Of a stretch of 64,000 nt of DNA, positions 52,821-63,269 are shown one piece after another. Position numbers and translations under genes: made by a program. Every line of letters starts with the position of its first letter. The stretch's first letter is position 1. The stretch comes from Venturia oleaginea (Eukaryota; Ascomycota; Dothideomycetes; Venturiales; Venturiaceae). The notes under the pieces were generated by a model that saw only the letters and a list, made by a program, of their open reading frames with translations, was not told the origin of the DNA and searched no databases. The stretch lies in NCBI GenBank assembly GCA_013176395.1, contig JABMLP010000008.1, forward strand, positions 806,001-870,000, read 5' to 3'.

Positions 52821-53313
52821 GATGCTGCAAGAGTGGTCGAAATAGATAGAGATAGAGAGTGACAGGGGAAGGACAGAGGCTGACTTGGAAGAGGTAGCTG
52901 ATAGAAGAAGAGAACCAGAATGAATGTTTGATTGCGAAGAAGAAGAGGAACTTGCTGAGGAAAAGGCCGCATTATATTCACTTTTTACGAGCCAAAGCTG
53001 TCCATCGTGGCAGAGCATGTGGCCACTGAGTCGAAAGGTGAATGTACAAAGAGAGCATGCTGGTCCAGTAGCAAGACGCACCGTGGACGTCCAACTGTGA
53101 CCAGGCAGGCGTAGTATGACCACGACCCCATAGAACCGCCACCAGCAAAGCCACCACATCTTAAAGGATGGATCGTGAGTCAACAACGCGTGGAGAGAGA
53201 ACAAGTCAAGCGACTCAGAACGGTGCAGGTGATGAAAGAGGTAATGAGGATTGCAATTTCCTAAGCTTTTGTCAGATCCTTCGTGAGTAATAATACAACC
53301 GCCAAATGAATGA
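52821..53313. other. Intergenic region between the Lys/Glu-tail gene and CFT2
   Basis: 493 bp. The reverse frame continues open here from the downstream gene, but without coding character. No other element was recognised. Confidence 0.45.
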
Positions 53314-56187
53314 TCAAGCACCAGAGACAACGGCCAGCATATCGTACACTTTCCTCTTGGTCGCGTAGAATGTGCCATCCAGGCGTCCCATGGCTCCCAA
53401 TGTCACCAAGCCTTCTACTTCGATCCTCCCTGTGCCGCTCTTCCTCACAGCGACGCTATTATTGATGACGAGTGTTCCTTCGCCGCGGAATTCTGCGGTG
53501 TTGTGCTCGGCTTGTAGCGCCTTTCGGAGATCAGCAAGCCTGATGTCGCCGACATGTATCGGCTGCGCTGCTGTACGTGAAATGGAACTCATACCGAGAG
53601 CTACTACATCCAAAATGGGCGTTGCTTGAACGCTATTTTGTTGGGACTGGCCTCCCGCGCCCTCGTTGCCAGTTTTGAGCTTCTTCTTGATGTTTTCTAA
53701 ACCTCCTCCAGGATCTTCTTCGCCTGATCGGAGACACGCGCTCAACGCTACGACACCGAGACCACGCACGTTTTGCCAGTGAAGTCGCTTGAGCAGTGAC
53801 TTGCTCAATTTGACTGACCATGCATTCGTGTCCACACTGGCATCAACCAGAACCCCAATAGCTGGTGTGAGGATATCGGTGCTGTGGTCGGCACCGTCAG
53901 TATCAAGGCTTAATAGCTGCCTGCAATCTGACTCCAAGGCCATGGTCTCGTCGGGCTCTCCGCCAACAAGGATGAGCTTCCGAGGTCGTATCAGGGGTAT
54001 AAGCATTTGTAGACTTCGCTTGTCATGAAGTCCGCTAAAGTCGACGTAGGCTAGTCGAAGATTCAAGGATGTCGATTTAGTGCTGAATATGGCTTTGACG
54101 GGGCCCGTAATTTCATCCTCCTCGTCCTCGGATTCATCGGCCTCGCTTTCAGCATCCCCGTTCATGAGAACACCACTCATGGGCTCAGGTCGGTTTTCGT
54201 CAGCTCGTCTCCGTTTGCTGGTGCCGTTTGCGAGTCGTTTGCCAGGCGTGGCATCTGCTCCAAATTCGTCCCACTTCCGCTTTTCTCCAACTGCGGCTTC
54301 TTTCGTAGCACCATTCCGAGTGTCCTCCACACCATCGGCATCGTCTCGTTCTTTTTCCTCGGCGCGCAGATAATCCTCAGGTCGAATGATGTCTCCGTAC
54401 TCATCAGCTCGCTGGTTTCGCTTCGTGGTGACAAAGGGGAATATCCTCTCGCGCCCCTTTTTAGCGAGAACGTCCCAATCATAATGGCCCCTTCTTCGAA
54501 TCATGATATCGATACCAAGCTCGGCGTCGGTCAACCCTAGCTTGTGTCTTCCGTGGGCCATGACAGCCGTGACATTGAGTGCTTTTCCCTGTTGCTCTTC
54601 ATCCTCGTTCTCAGTGGATTCCGAAGACTCCGATGAATCATCCTCGACAATGTCTGCGACCTCCAAGGTTGTTCCACCTCGATCCGCATTCAAGGTAGTC
54701 AGAATTTGTCGTTGTTGAGCCAGGTATTGTTGATACACCGATAGTTCCTGTCCTGCCAGCTGTTCGACTCGCACTTGTCTTCCAGTGATTTCTACACCCT
54801 CTCCACCAAAAGCCTTTGCAGGTGGATCTTCTGAGGCATCATCCAAGCTCTTGATTCCGGATTTTTGGCTCCACACATCGTACAGCTTCCTCCCCACCCC
54901 TTGGTGCGTTTTCGAGATTGGGCTCGTTCGCTCGGTGAGAATGACTAGATTCTTTTCATCGTGGGCAATGTACTCGAGGAAACCGCGAGCGAACCCCCAC
55001 TCCAAAGACGAATCACTGGCAATAATGACTTTTGGTCCTTCACGCGAGAGAGCACGATTGACCTGGGACTTTCGTTCCAGAACCTTGAGAAAGGCAAACT
55101 CAAATGGCGCCTTCGAAGTCTTGTGTACTTGCTTATCATCTGCATTCTTGCCCATCTGCGCAGCCTGATTCTCAAATTCCCTGACAATATCCGAGTCCAT
55201 CCATTCCAGCATGCGACGCGCATTGTAGATGGTCGAGTTCCCCGATGCGCTTGCCATGTACAGGTGTGCTTGTCGCAGAGCCCCATCTTCGCCTTTGGCC
55301 TGTGTCCAAGCATCTTCTAGAAGGTAGGCGAGCTCCAGTACCCGGGCACTCGAGTCGGATGGTATCAAAACCGTACCACCACTTTGTATCGTCTCCTTGA
55401 TGAGCTGAAGTAGCAGCTCGTCTCTTTTTTTGCGACCGCCGGTCAAGGCAACTCGCTGTGAGCCTTTGCTACTGCATATCAAAGCCGTCGGCCGTCGTAA
55501 GCCTTCGATGACGTCTGAAGCTCCGATGCCACCGAGCCATGCCGCGCCGGATAGGATGTGTTCCCTCGCTTGATTCCAGTCGACAGCGTAGACGACGGAT
55601 TCCAGCCCATACTGGATGTGCCATATTGTGCCTCCTAAAGTGTGTCCTGCGCTATAAGCGGTGATTGTAAGGCCGCCTAGGGGCGGAGTAGAAGGCGTGG
55701 GTGAAGGCTCGTGTGGCTGGGAGTATTTGAGGGAGTGTATCCGGTTGAAGTAGCCAGCTATCTCGACTTGGGTGGGAGGCTGTAAGAGTATCGAGGGTGC
55801 CGAACCGTGGCGTAACGTGTATACAGCCTCTGAGAGGACTGACTGAGCCAGAATCGAGGCAGCGAGGGGCGTCGAAGCGTAGACATCTTGCAGCAATGTC
55901 CTCCCCAGCGCGATGACGGGCTCAGTCGCGTAGACGGGCACGCGGGAGAAGAGAGGAATATGCTTGCAGCAATGGGCGTAGGCGCCGAGATGGGAGTTTG
56001 TGGCGTGGGTCAAGAGGATGAAGGAGAGAGTCGGGACATGCTTTTCTAGTTGCTTCAATAGAGTCGCATCAAAGTCGTCGTTCCACCCAACATCGACGAG
56101 AATCTTGATGCCGCCGTCCAGTTCCAGTAGCGACTGCGACGCGGCCTCGCTGGACTTTGCCCCAAGCAATGAAGTGAAATTGAACAT
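53314..56187 (-). CDS. CFT2: Cft2/CPSF2 (CPSF-100) cleavage and polyadenylation factor subunit
   Basis: The product has 957 residues in a single exon. It has a metallo-beta-lactamase fold with inserted beta-CASP domain: LLVDVGW-like opening (KILVDVGWNDDFD), then LLTHATNSHLGAYAH where the catalytic HxHxDH of CPSF-73 would be. The metal-binding residues are largely lost, as expected for the non-catalytic Cft2 branch. Further along are the beta-CASP region (IASDSSLEWGFARGFLEYI), an acidic low-complexity insert around 54090-54400 and 54560-54650, and the conserved C-terminal region (AYVDFSGLHDKRSLQMLIPL, IRPRKLILVGG). Cft2 pairs with the nuclease Ysh1 in CPF and contacts the polyadenylation signal. 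Mpe1 of the same complex is encoded at 43.5-45.5 kb. Confidence 0.93.
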   Translation of the reverse strand: MFNFTSLLGAKSSEAASQSLLELDGGIKILVDVGWNDDFDATLLKQLEKHVPTLSFILLTHATNSHLGAYAHCCKHIPLFSRVPVYATEPVIALGRTLLQDVYASTPLAASILAQSVLSEAVYTLRHGSAPSILLQPPTQVEIAGYFNRIHSLKYSQPHEPSPTPSTPPLGGLTITAYSAGHTLGGTIWHIQYGLESVVYAVDWNQAREHILSGAAWLGGIGASDVIEGLRRPTALICSSKGSQRVALTGGRKKRDELLLQLIKETIQSGGTVLIPSDSSARVLELAYLLEDAWTQAKGEDGALRQAHLYMASASGNSTIYNARRMLEWMDSDIVREFENQAAQMGKNADDKQVHKTSKAPFEFAFLKVLERKSQVNRALSREGPKVIIASDSSLEWGFARGFLEYIAHDEKNLVILTERTSPISKTHQGVGRKLYDVWSQKSGIKSLDDASEDPPAKAFGGEGVEITGRQVRVEQLAGQELSVYQQYLAQQRQILTTLNADRGGTTLEVADIVEDDSSESSESTENEDEEQQGKALNVTAVMAHGRHKLGLTDAELGIDIMIRRRGHYDWDVLAKKGRERIFPFVTTKRNQRADEYGDIIRPEDYLRAEEKERDDADGVEDTRNGATKEAAVGEKRKWDEFGADATPGKRLANGTSKRRRADENRPEPMSGVLMNGDAESEADESEDEEDEITGPVKAIFSTKSTSLNLRLAYVDFSGLHDKRSLQMLIPLIRPRKLILVGGEPDETMALESDCRQLLSLDTDGADHSTDILTPAIGVLVDASVDTNAWSVKLSKSLLKRLHWQNVRGLGVVALSACLRSGEEDPGGGLENIKKKLKTGNEGAGGQSQQNSVQATPILDVVALGMSSISRTAAQPIHVGDIRLADLRKALQAEHNTAEFRGEGTLVINNSVAVRKSGTGRIEVEGLVTLGAMGRLDGTFYATKRKVYDMLAVVSGA

Positions 56188-56626
56188 TCTCTGTCTTGTA
56201 GCTACCTAGAAAGCATGGTGTCGATGATTCCCTGTAGAATATCGTGCGCGAATCAATGGATGGGTGCTTCGTGAGAATGAAGCTGTTGGTGGACATCACT
56301 TGAATTGGATGACCTTTGTCACGTGATCACTTTTCTTTTACCTCGAGTCCCTTCACTTGTAAGTTTTTGGATATTTTCTTTTGCCTCGAGTCATTTCACT
56401 CGTGAAATTTTGGATATGTAGGTGTAGAAGACACATATTCGACCAAGGAGCTTCATTTAAAGTTGGAATACGCATCAGATTCTTGAAATGGCCTGTTCGA
56501 GGTACCTCCGTACTTAGAAACAACCGAATACGGCTGAGGCTGATCACAAACCACCACCTCACGTCCATCCATTCATCTCCTTCAGGCACACACACGCACA
56601 CACGCACACGACCGTCTTCCTCCTGC
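56188..56626. other. CFT2 upstream region with tandem duplication
   Basis: 439 bp contain a CACGTG box (56320-56325), the 43-bp tandem duplication listed next, and a CA-rich simple repeat at about 56586-56610. Confidence 0.5.
56331..56416. repeat. 43-bp tandem duplication
   Basis: Units 56331-56373 and 56374-56416 are both 43 bp. They share TTTTCTTTT, CCTCGAGTC, TTCACT, TG-AA and TTTTGGATA at identical spacing, with about seven differences. Confidence 0.8.
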
Positions 56627-56936
56627 TCATTTGACACAAAAAGTGTCGGTGTACTCGAAACCACCTACCGTCGCTGAATAGCAGCAATGGCTTTTTGTCT
56701 TCCCGGTCCTGGGACACGCTGGATCCTTCTTGTCGCCGCAAAGATCGCTCGTACACTACAGACAGGATTCTTAGCAGCGTATACCTTCTATATAGGGAAG
56801 ACGTGCTGCCTACATCTCTGTAAAGATGTTTGCCTTTAGCACAGTTTGCCGGAAAATCTTTGCAGAAAGTGAGACCACTGGCGCTTGTAACGAGCAAACT
56901 TGTTATTGTTACAAGAAGAGGGATGTTGAGTTGCAT
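56627..56936 (-). CDS. Small secreted cysteine-rich protein, 83 aa (effector-like candidate)
   Basis: Two exons (56936-56814 and 56755-56627) around a 58-bp intron, phase 0, give 83 residues. Residues 1-21 are a strong signal peptide (MQLNIPLLVTITSLLVTSAS). The mature ~62 residues hold eight cysteines: TFCKD, NCAK, CTSDLC, ACPR, HCC and TFCVK, the last close to the C-terminus. The protein is basic with Lys/Asp spacers. The even cysteine count and small size suggest a disulfide-knotted secreted peptide, but I recognise no family. Without splicing the frame stays open but loses the cysteines. An upstream Met at 56978 would add 14 residues before the signal and is less likely. It shares gene-poor surroundings and a nearby dispersed repeat with the gene at 36911. 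Confidence 0.62.
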
Positions 56937-58152
56937 GTTCGAGGTTCGTGAGGTGAGGTAATGAGTGTGAGAAGCCAAGTCGTGACTCTTTAACTTGAGA
57001 AACGTTAAACTGAAGGCTTATTGCTGCACAAAACATGGTCATAAGGGTTTGAAATATCAAGCAGCTCCAATCCTTGCGACGGTCATAATGTCATAGACCA
57101 CAATTCTCGTATTTTACCGGTGCTCGAAAGTAGAATCCACCAGTTATTGAAGGTACTACAATAAGCCAAGAGGGCCATCAGACGATCACAAGTAACGGTA
57201 GCCCTAAAATATAAAAGAAGATACTAAGTATAGTGAGCTCCGAAATGTCATACCCTAGTAGATGGAAGGAATTCAATTTACTAAAAATATAGTAAGTCGT
57301 ATAATACAGGCCTGTACTGTGCCTCTCGGTCTTTGTTGTTGATGTTGAAAGAAACCGAAATTGCCCTCCATTACTTGGAGAGCACTCGATATTATGCCTT
57401 ATACATCAACGTGCAAGAAAAGGGTATTTTTTGAGTGACTGAGTGACTTGCTGAGTGAGCAACGCCAGCAATTCCGATCTGCGCCAAGGTGATACATACG
57501 TAGCAGACGGCCAAGGATCAAGGACTCGGATTGGATCGTTCCGGAGGCTGTTGTAAGCTTAACCGATCCTTTTTACTTAAAGGAGTTCTTGGAGTTCTGA
57601 AGTATAACTGAAATGGTAGGAATTGACTAATCTACGTGTTTCAGTATGGATTCATTGTGGGACAAAGCTCTGAGAATATCAACGCAGACAAATCCGAAAT
57701 TTTGGCCGAACTAAATCCTTCTTTTTTTCTAGCGGGACGAAACACGTAAGTGCCTAGGTAGATCAATTAATTCTCACTCGTTCGTAAATCCTGCAGGTGG
57801 TATCTCACACCCAAAAGGTAGGAGGAACCTAAAGAAGGCAGAGTAGTTGTTCCAGGAGGAGCTGTACAAGCATTTGATAAGAACGGAGACATGGAGTTTC
57901 TTATATACTTGAGACGGTTGTTGTTCTCGAAAGGTACTAGGGTACAGGCAGGTCTACTGGACTGAGGTTCATGTTGGCGATGAAGTCAAGACGGGGACAG
58001 GGACGGGTACTTTGATGCTCGCGAGCACATGACACATGAGACCACCTGCAGCACATGATGCTGATCTGAGTGATGAGTCTATGAACCACCGTATCAAGGC
58101 CTGCGTGGTCCCAGACAGTACTCGGTGTCGCCGCTACCTACAGAGCTTCAAC
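56937..58152. other. Gene-poor region with dispersed repeat
   Basis: 1.2 kb between two divergent genes, in part AT-rich (57100-57420). It contains repeat copy B (57426-57546). No gene was recognised. Confidence 0.5.
57426..57546. repeat. Dispersed repeat, copy B
   Basis: It is related to 35930-36030. The core GATCTGCGCCAAGGTGAT at 57476-57493 differs by one base from copy A. Flanks also align, with small gaps and many transitions. Both copies read in the same chromosomal direction. Confidence 0.6.
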
Positions 58153-58980
58153 ATGCCTCCCTCTTCGCCCCCTGCTTCCAAATTCCCTCTCTATCTTCTC
58201 CCCAGTATCCCCTTTTGTAGAAGATCCAGCGCTATTGCTGCTGAGACCTCTCCAACCTCTCTTTCTCCGTCGATCAATCCGACGCCCAGCGATGAACCGA
58301 GTTCACAAGGCTACCTGACCAATTCACAGGCTGTCCTCCGTTGCTGTCGCTGCCTCGCTCATATAGCTCCTACGCAATCCATAATAAGCAAGGGATTCAC
58401 AGGTCGTCATGGCAGAGCATATCTTGTTGCCCCACCTGGCTCCTATTCAGGATTCGCGACTCCTCCCATCAATCTGCCTAGAAATCATAATCCAGGCAAT
58501 CTTCCCAATACGCATACACGCAAGCCTGTACCCCGCCAGCTAGTCACAGGCGCACATACCGTGTCAGACATAGGCTGCGCCGTCTGTGGTTCAGTGCTGG
58601 GTTGGCAGTACGTTAGTGCTGCTGAGGAATCACAGAGGTACAAGGTGGGCATGTTCATTTTGGAGACAAAAAGAGTGACACAATTCATGGACTGGGAAAC
58701 TGGCTATGATACCGGTCCCATGCAGGGCATGACAGGCAAGTCAGCTGGTCCCTCGAGCTCAGAGAAGCGCAAGGACAGTGGCGTGGATATAGGCTTCGAC
58801 ACCGCGCAAGAGGATTCCATTGAGTTTGACTCGCAGGATGAGGATGAATGCGAGGATTTGTTCATGGGCATCTGGTCACCAAGTCTGGCTAAGAAGAGAC
58901 GGCGAAATAAATTATGGGGGGACGGAAGAGAGAGATCATCACATGGAACTGAGATTGGCATGACAAGCGGACGAACTTAA
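58153..58980 (+). CDS. Yippee/Mis18-type zinc-binding domain protein
   Basis: From Met at 58153 the product has 275 residues. An in-frame Met at 58036 would add 39. The start MPPSSPPASKFPLYLLPSIP is followed by a Ser/Pro linker and one Yippee domain. The domain carries a first zinc pair CCRC (LRCCRCLAHIAP), then KGFTGRHGRAYLV, then TGAHTVSDIGCAVCGSVLGW with the second Cys pair, and QYVSAAEESQRYKVGMFILE closing the fold. About 25 Pro/Asn-rich residues are inserted mid-domain. The C-terminus is acidic, then basic (KKRRRNK), perhaps a nuclear signal. Yippee proteins are conserved zinc proteins linked in animals to ubiquitin ligase assembly and the cell cycle. The fungal role is unknown. Confidence 0.85.
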   Translation: MPPSSPPASKFPLYLLPSIPFCRRSSAIAAETSPTSLSPSINPTPSDEPSSQGYLTNSQAVLRCCRCLAHIAPTQSIISKGFTGRHGRAYLVAPPGSYSGFATPPINLPRNHNPGNLPNTHTRKPVPRQLVTGAHTVSDIGCAVCGSVLGWQYVSAAEESQRYKVGMFILETKRVTQFMDWETGYDTGPMQGMTGKSAGPSSSEKRKDSGVDIGFDTAQEDSIEFDSQDEDECEDLFMGIWSPSLAKKRRRNKLWGDGRERSSHGTEIGMTSGRT

Positions 58981-59934
58981 CGACCATGCTGGACTTTGAA
59001 TTTTGGCATTTTGGGTCTGCATTGTTTCTCTACAGATTGATACCATGAGCATGATTGGCGTTTTGGTTTCGGGAGGCTGATTGATGAGCATATATGAATG
59101 ATACCCTGGGACGAGTGGCATATTCACCACAATCAAGCAATGAAGCGGAAAGGTACACAGGGTTTTGATTTTCATGAGACATTCCTTCACTCTCTGAATA
59201 CCTTTCTGTTAATGGGATCTCCAATACAATTTTTACCGAACACTAAAAATGTCGCAGGGCTAGAAATTCAATGCCGGAGCCGATGTCATTATCACATCGC
59301 AGTCGAGCAATTACTATAGACACAACCACCAGGAAACTAAGCTCTGACTAGTATTATGATAGACACATTCGATTGCATCTTCTCCAGTCCTCTTGCGATC
59401 GTCTTGCATTAAAGGATGAAAGAATTAATTGATATGAGCTGCAGGACACATGGCTTTCGGGTGGAAAAATATTATCCAAATTATTCGAGAGGCCCTGTCA
59501 AGCTGGCAGTACTAGAAGCAAACAGGGTACCGCATTATAGCTCTTCAGGTTGTGCTCTGTCTACTATTCTGGAGCTGGTGCGTACCAGCGTTACTTCCCT
59601 TTACTCCTTGTTCTCGCAACTTCCTGATGGCCACCCGAACGACTCGTTTTGCTTTCTCAAAGCGTTCTTCTAATTCCATATTGGTGCCATTATTTTTAAT
59701 CTTCTCCTTCAAAATGTCAGAAAATTGTTGATATTGACTGCGGATTGGAAACTCAAATTTGAGCGAGTTCTTTATAAGCTAAGACAATGTATTCATTGAG
59801 ATGGGTATTCCTGCCTCAAGGGTCTGCGATGTTGTTGTGGCAGTAACGCTCTATCTGCTTTCGACTCTGTTTCGTAGGCACTTTCTGCAGCTCCCTCAAA
59901 CATATCTTTCATCTCCATTATCCACTTTACCACC
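58981..59934. other. Intergenic region upstream of the NDR-family kinase
   Basis: 954 bp contain one 85-codon frame at 59416-59673 with no recognisable feature. No repeat or RNA gene was seen. Confidence 0.45.
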
Positions 59935-62380
59935 ATGCCATTCCACAGCATCTTTAGAAAAAAGAACAAAAAGGCCTGCCGCGCAACCTCAAGAATCCAC
60001 CGAATGGTTAGCAAGGTCTTGATAAAGTTCCGCCTCAAGAGCACAGGAATCGACATGTATCAAGAAACACTCCGACTTCACAAATCAAGCGAGTGCATGG
60101 TCGAGGAGACTATGACCACGAACGTGCCTATGCTTGATGGCGAGTATGAATTCTCTGCTGGTGCAGGTGACCACTCTACCATCGTCCGCCGTCCAAACCA
60201 AATCACTAGGCCATCCTTCATGACAGTTGACAATGCTCAAGACTCCTTCACACCTAGTCCTCCTTTCGGACCCATCGACACTTCGACCAGCAATGCGGAG
60301 ACGACCTCGTATCGTGGCTCTAGCATGCCGCTCAATCTCTCGACCAATCCAACCTCGCTTTCTTCCTCTGCTAGAGACAGTCGATTCTCAGGACTGGCAC
60401 AGCCTCTTCTGCAGCAGAAAGGTACGTCACGAAAGACAGCATGAATATGTGAACCCTCTGACATATGCAGCCTCCCTCACATCGATACCAGAATGGCCCA
60501 ATCGGGTCTTGGAGATTCCAACCGATATATCTGACCAGTCTATGAACTGCTCTATCGAGACTGTCGAGCGAGCTTCTGCAGCCAAGATCTTCCTAGAGAC
60601 ACACTTCAATCAGCTCCTCACTGAAGAGATAAATCCTTACTCCTACTTGCGACGCTGTATCAACGAGGAAAACTTTCTCTTTACTCGCCCCGTCTCCTCT
60701 TATCAGGCATCCAAACTGCGCCAGACCCGAGCACTCAAGAGCAGCAGAAGACCCAACAAGAAAGACAAGGTTGCTGCAGCTAATTTGGAGGTTATACGGG
60801 TGCTTGGAAAAGGCAGCTTCGGTGTCGTCAAGCTTGTCCGCAAGATATGTCATCCACGCCTTGATCCTGGGCAAGGCGATTCAATGTCCCCTCGACGCTC
60901 TATTGTTGATCTGCACAAGGTGAAAAAGGAGCTATTCGCCATGAAAGTCATTCCAAAGTCGAAAAATCTTCGCAACAGTCAGGAAGGACATCTCCATGCA
61001 GAACGGGATTTCCTCGTCGAATCGGCTCATAATCGATGGGTTGTGCAGCTCTATGCCAGCTTTCAAGACGACAGCTTTTTGTACTTGGTCATGGAGTTCA
61101 TGGTAGGTGGCGACTTTCTGGCTATGCTGCTTCGCGAAGATGTGCTACCTGAAGCTACGACTCGGTGGTACATTGCTGAGATGATACTTTGCGTCGAGGA
61201 AGTCCACAAGATGAAATGGATTCACCGCGATCTCAAGCCGGACAATTTCCTCATCTCTTCCACTGGACACCTGAAGATCTCCGATTTTGGACTCGCTTTC
61301 GATGGTCATTGGTCTCATCATCAGCAGTATTACAACAAGACGCGCGAGACGCTTTGTGAGAGTTTGGGGATCGAGGTCCGTGGCGACGCCGAAGATGAAG
61401 AGCATGATGTTCGCACGTCCACCGCCCAAAAGATCGCCGATTGCATGAATGGGATCAATCAAGCCGCTGTCAATAAACCAGTTTCGACCAACGGAATACG
61501 TGCCGAAGGCCATCTGGTTATCGACCACCTCAACACCGAATGCAAGCGATCTCTCGCAAAAAGCGTCGTTGGAACGAGTCAATACATGGCCCCTGAAGTC
61601 ATTCGTGGCGACCATTACGACGGAAGGTGTGACTACTGGTCGATTGGAGTCATTGCCTATGAGTGCTTGTACGGTCGTACACCATTCTACTGCGAGACTC
61701 GTGACGATACGAAGCGCAAGGTTCTCGAGCATCACCTCCACCTTCGTTTTCCAACGCATAACCGTTATCACCGTCCCCAATCTGCCCATCCAACACTGTT
61801 ACCGCCCGTCTCTGACAATGCCGTCAATCTCATCGCCAGGCTCCTCACGCACAAGGAAGACCGTCTCTCCTGCCGCCGATACAGAGACAATGATAGTCGT
61901 GGGCGTCGTAACGGGCGCAGTGGCAATAGGTTCCCTTACTTTGTCCACCCTCTCGACGCTGAGGATATCAAAAGCGATGCCTGGTTCCATCATGTACCTT
62001 GGGATAGTATTCATAAAAGTATCCCTCCATGGCTGCCCACCGTCAAGCGCGACCAGGACCTCGCCAAATGGTTTGAGAGCGAAGACCAGATTCTAGGGAC
62101 GTCTGATATGATTGCTGAAGGCGAGGAGGGCGGACCGGAGATGGAACCGAGTATTGGACAGGAAAAGAGGAAGAAGGCGCCGGCTAAGAGGGCTAGGGAT
62201 AAGATTTTGAGAGATCCAGTCGCGGGACCAGTTGCTTTGGAGGTGAGGAAGAGGAATGCGTTCTTGGGGTATACGTGGCACCGATCTGATGTTGTTGGGG
62301 CGTTGAACGCTGCTGCTGTTAGAGGTGGAAGTTCTGGGGGTGTGGATGTTGGTGATGTTTCTTCTTCTACTGCTTTTTAG
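59935..62380 (+). CDS. NDR/LATS-family AGC serine/threonine kinase
   Basis: Two exons (59935-60421 and 60471-62380) around a 49-bp intron give 798 residues. The start is in ccaccatgc context. About 265 N-terminal residues include a Ser/Thr-rich part and a helical region before the kinase (FLETHFNQLLTEEINPYSYL) like the Mob-binding segment of NDR kinases. Kinase signatures: Gly loop LGKGSFGVVKLV at about 274, lysine in ELFAMKVIPKS, catalytic HRDLKPDN from His414, DFG from Asp434, YMAPEV near 535. The ~90-residue insert between DFG and APE (HHQQYYNKTRETLCESLG, etc.) is diagnostic of the NDR class. The hydrophobic-motif region at the C-terminus (FLGYTW) is followed by a Gly/Ser tail. It is likely a regulator of morphogenesis or septation. 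Which NDR paralogue this is cannot be fixed by eye. Confidence 0.88.
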
Positions 62381-63269
62381 GGTGGGTTTCCTATGCTTGG
62401 TTTCTCTTTCTTCTTTGGTGAGTTGGGTAGTATTTCTATAAACGGAACGACCTTTTTCGTTTCTTGAATGCGTGTCGTGTTTTGGTATCGTGAGAGGAGT
62501 GAGGCTATCGATGCTCTGTCCTAGCGAACACTCGTTCCGGTTTCGAGTCACTCAATTCGGGATTGATAACGATCATCTTCACGCTCCCTGGCCTCGACAG
62601 GGCTCTTCGATAGACGTTTTGATCTGCGCCCGACTCGTTTGATGGCCGAAGAGCACCGGATCGAGGTATTGTCACTGTGCTTTTTGTCTGATATACAGAT
62701 GAGCCTCACTACACCATGGGTTGATCGGTAGTTGGATAATTTCGAAATTTTTGGCTACATATGCCCCGCCGCGGACTAATCTGTACACAACCTTAACGCC
62801 CAACCAAGCAGCACACTACAGCAATAACGACCCTTTAATCAGACTTTTGATAATGCCCATTCCACAACCTATTGAACGGTGTGAAGAAGCCAGAGAAAAA
62901 GAAAGAGAGAGCAAAGCAAAGGGGTATAAGTTATCCTCATTCCTACACAAGCCACGCTTTAAGTCCGCCAAATTCCTTCTCGCACAATGTGCAGAGAAAG
63001 ATGCCACGCAGACAGCAGATGCAAGTCGGATATCTCAGTCTCCGAGAGAAAATAGGAACCTGACCCTTACCTCCTCGAGAAGGGAGATCGGCGTAAACAT
63101 GCGTAAAACAAAAACCAAATTCTCAAGTTCGTGACAGCCGTGAAGAGACGAGAGACCTGCGGGAGCGGAGTGCCGGGGCGCGCAGGAGGAGAGTGGTTCT
63201 AATCGGGTGATGTACAGACTGGACTTTTGGATTACGTTAAGAAATGTATGCTGTATAGGATGTCATCGC
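62381..63269. other. Intergenic region, convergent 3' ends
   Basis: 889 bp lie between the NDR-family kinase and FKBP genes. There is one 137-codon frame at 62721-63134 without motif or signal. No supported feature was found. Confidence 0.45.

Noticed and set aside
52821..53378. N-terminal extension of the Lys/Glu-tail protein to 434 residues
   Set aside because: It would overlap the last codons of CFT2 on the same strand and has unrelated His/Ser-rich composition. The Met at 52820 begins the coherent part.
56353..56664. 103-codon frame rich in Val-Cys-Val over the CA repeat
   Set aside because: Cysteines come from the CACACA simple repeat. There is no signal peptide, and it overlaps the 3' end of the secreted peptide gene.
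60227..60470. Kinase start at 60227 in the frame of the second exon
   Set aside because: A good intron with GTACGT donor joins the upstream frame from 59935. Codons 60227-60470 are the wrong frame of exon 1 plus the intron.
61449..62096. 215-codon frame overlapping the NDR-family kinase
   Set aside because: It is an out-of-frame shadow of conserved kinase sequence.
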